Assembly (NCBI GenBank): GCA_003229095.1
Contig: QIHS01000001.1
Coordinates: forward strand, 1,914 to 9,090
Length of the DNA stretch: 7,177 nt
DNA from: Woeseia sp.
GTDB lineage: Bacteria > Pseudomonadota > Gammaproteobacteria > Steroidobacterales > Woeseiaceae
Direction: 5' to 3'
Made by a program: the position numbers and the translations under genes. The notes under the pieces are model-generated. The model had not been told where the DNA came from and searched no databases. It saw only the letters and a list, made by a program, of their open reading frames with translations. This document shows, one piece after another, positions 5,791-7,177 of the stretch; within the stretch, counting starts at the first letter, position 1; the number at the start of each line of letters is the position of its first letter.

Positions 5791-7103
5791 TCAAAGTATC
5801 CCCGCGTCAACCAGCGATTCGCAATTTCTTGCAGGTCCTCGGGACTCACCTCATTCAGCCACTCGAGCTCCTGATTTACGAAGGTCGGATTGCCAGAGTA
5901 GAGCCACCCTTCCGCAAGCATTCTGCCGATCGTGGACTTGCTTTCCATCGAGCTGATCATCGACATGTTGATCGCGAGTTTTGCGTTTCTGACAATGTCG
6001 GCGTCGGGTCCGGTCTGCAGATATTCTGCAAGGACGTCATCGACAACCTGCAGCACTGTTTCCGGATCCACACCCGGCCGCAGATTGATCGTAAGCGAGT
6101 ATTCGCCACTCAAGACTCTGCCATGGGCGCCGCCGCTAACATTAGTGGCCAGTTGCAGATCATCGACCAGCGCCTTCCTGAGTGGAGAGTTCTTGTTTCC
6201 AACCAATGACTCGTTGACAAGAGACATTACTGAAGTATCGCGACTGTTCAGGTTTGGCAGTGCCCACACCCGGGTTATGCGAGTCTGGCCCACGCGGTCA
6301 TACATAATTGCTTTGCGGTTTCCCTGTAGTTCAGGAATCCACTGCCGTGATTTTGTCAGCGGCACGCCGGCGGGTACTTCACTGAAATAGTGCGTCACTT
6401 TCTCTTTGGCAGTTTCCAGGTCGATATCGCCGGCAAGAACCAGAACGACATTGCTCGCGCCGTAGTATTCATTGAACCACTCGTGAACATCTTCGAGTGC
6501 GGCATTGTCGAGGTCTTCCATTGAGCCAATAACCGAGTGCCGATAGGGGTGATCCGGCGGATAAATTCCTGCCTTCACGCGATCGTAGACGCCGGAATAC
6601 GGCCGATTATCTCTGCTGCGTTTCTCGTTCTGGACGACACTGCGCTGCTCATCCAGCGCGTCCTGCGTAATCGCCCCCAGCAAATAACTCATGCGATCAC
6701 TTTCCATCCACAAGGCCATATCAAGGGCGCCGGTCGGCACCGTCGCGTAATAGTTGGTGCGATCTTCCGAGGTCGTGCCATTCATGCCAGTGGCGCCGGC
6801 TTTGGTAAACGGCTCGAAGTATTCCCCGTCACGATTCTCGGTGCCCTGGAACATGAGATGTTCAAACAGGTGTGCGAAACCTGTCTTGCTTTCAGGCTCA
6901 TCCTTTGACCCGACGCCATACCACATGCCGACAAATACGGTCGGTGAGGCGCGATCAGAGTAGACAATTGTCGTCAGCCCGTTGTCGAGCGTGAACATGT
7001 CATAGGGAATATCGATTTGCGTGGCGATGTCGTCGTCCGCCAGCAACGGTGTTGCCGGTAGCGCGGACATTATTAGCAGGATGACTGAATATGCAATTTT
7101 CAC
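5727..7103 (-). CDS. Exported M16 zinc metallopeptidase, catalytic unit
   Basis: An insulinase/pitrilysin-family peptidase of 458 residues from the chosen start. Residues 1-22 form a signal peptide (MK, hydrophobic core, likely cleavage after PLLA), with no lipobox cysteine, so a periplasmic location is expected. The zinc site is complete: HLFEH at 78-82 (His78, catalytic Glu81, His82) and Glu160 in VVQNEKR. Block TSEDRTNYYATVP and the second half of the unit, ending in TVLPFPEF, also fit. The start is a GTG preceded by AAAGGTGA at 7112-7119 with an 8-base spacer, and it gives a textbook signal peptide. A GTG at 7127 would add eight residues but has no good ribosome-binding site. The gene overlaps the non-catalytic M16 unit by GTGA. 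The family degrades peptides inside a chamber made by an active and an inactive unit; the substrate here is unknown. Confidence 0.93.
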   Translation of the reverse strand: MKIAYSVILLIMSALPATPLLADDDIATQIDIPYDMFTLDNGLTTIVYSDRASPTVFVGMWYGVGSKDEPESKTGFAHLFEHLMFQGTENRDGEYFEPFTKAGATGMNGTTSEDRTNYYATVPTGALDMALWMESDRMSYLLGAITQDALDEQRSVVQNEKRSRDNRPYSGVYDRVKAGIYPPDHPYRHSVIGSMEDLDNAALEDVHEWFNEYYGASNVVLVLAGDIDLETAKEKVTHYFSEVPAGVPLTKSRQWIPELQGNRKAIMYDRVGQTRITRVWALPNLNSRDTSVMSLVNESLVGNKNSPLRKALVDDLQLATNVSGGAHGRVLSGEYSLTINLRPGVDPETVLQVVDDVLAEYLQTGPDADIVRNAKLAINMSMISSMESKSTIGRMLAEGWLYSGNPTFVNQELEWLNEVSPEDLQEIANRWLTRGYFELTVLPFPEFASSEKVVEYQT

Positions 7104-7177
7104 TGTATTTTTCACCTTTGGTTTCACAATCGTGCCACTGTCATTGCGGGTGACGGGCAGAAATTTGTTGTCTGACA
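7104..7177 (-). other. Upstream region of the M16 pair (partial)
   Basis: Seventy-four bases lie between the chosen protease start and the window edge. Apart from the Shine-Dalgarno I see no convincing -35/-10 pair on the minus strand. A six-codon ATG frame ends at a TGA just upstream and overlaps the GTG at 7127; it is too short to interpret. The promoter probably lies beyond the edge. Confidence 0.4.
7112..7119 (-). promoter_or_regulatory. Shine-Dalgarno deciding the M16 protease start
   Basis: On the minus strand AAAGGTGA lies 8 bases before the GTG at 7103. AGGTGA matches the anti-Shine-Dalgarno end of 16S rRNA. It favours 7103 over the longer GTG start at 7127. Confidence 0.6.

Noticed and set aside
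5468..6390. Several plus-strand frames of 126-162 codons opposite the M16 genes
   Set aside because: They overlap each other and lie antisense to conserved peptidase coding sequence, with Ser/Arg/Pro-rich shadow composition.
7169..7177. Short palindrome TGTCTGACA at the window edge
   Set aside because: Only four pairs and cut by the window end; cannot be told from chance.

Overview
The window holds two functional blocks from what looks like a proteobacterium, most likely a gammaproteobacterium. That placement is an inference from the close resemblance of the first three proteins to the Pseudomonas branched-chain keto acid dehydrogenase subunits, from the gene order, and from an intermediate base composition. 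No rRNA, tRNA, CRISPR array or insertion sequence was seen.

Positions 1-3314 (+ strand) carry a tight three-gene operon for the branched-chain 2-oxoacid dehydrogenase complex: E1 alpha (5' end cut off by the window edge), E1 beta, and the E2 acyltransferase. The genes are 3 bases apart or overlap by ATGA. Together E1 decarboxylates the keto acids of valine, leucine and isoleucine, and E2 passes the acyl group to CoA. The E3 gene (lpdV), which closes the Pseudomonas operon, is absent, so E3 must be supplied from elsewhere.

Positions 3315-3558 are a spacer with one doubtful 73-codon frame and, at its end, a hairpin that buries the Shine-Dalgarno of the next gene. Positions 3559-4404 (+) encode a stand-alone MOSC-domain protein of the YcbX/mARC type with an unexplained C-terminal tail of about 40 residues. 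Its last 9 bases overlap the convergent gene on the other strand.

Positions 4396-7103 (- strand) encode two M16 (insulinase-like) zinc peptidase units. The upstream gene has a signal peptide and the full HxxEH...E metal site. The downstream gene starts at a GTGA overlap, has lost all three HxxEH ligands but keeps the substrate-binding R/Y pair, and has neither a signal peptide nor a visible Shine-Dalgarno. The pair looks like one exported ~900-residue two-unit protease cut in two by a single-base frame difference near an A5 tract. This is the most interesting point in the window. I see no clear evidence of a wholly new biological system.
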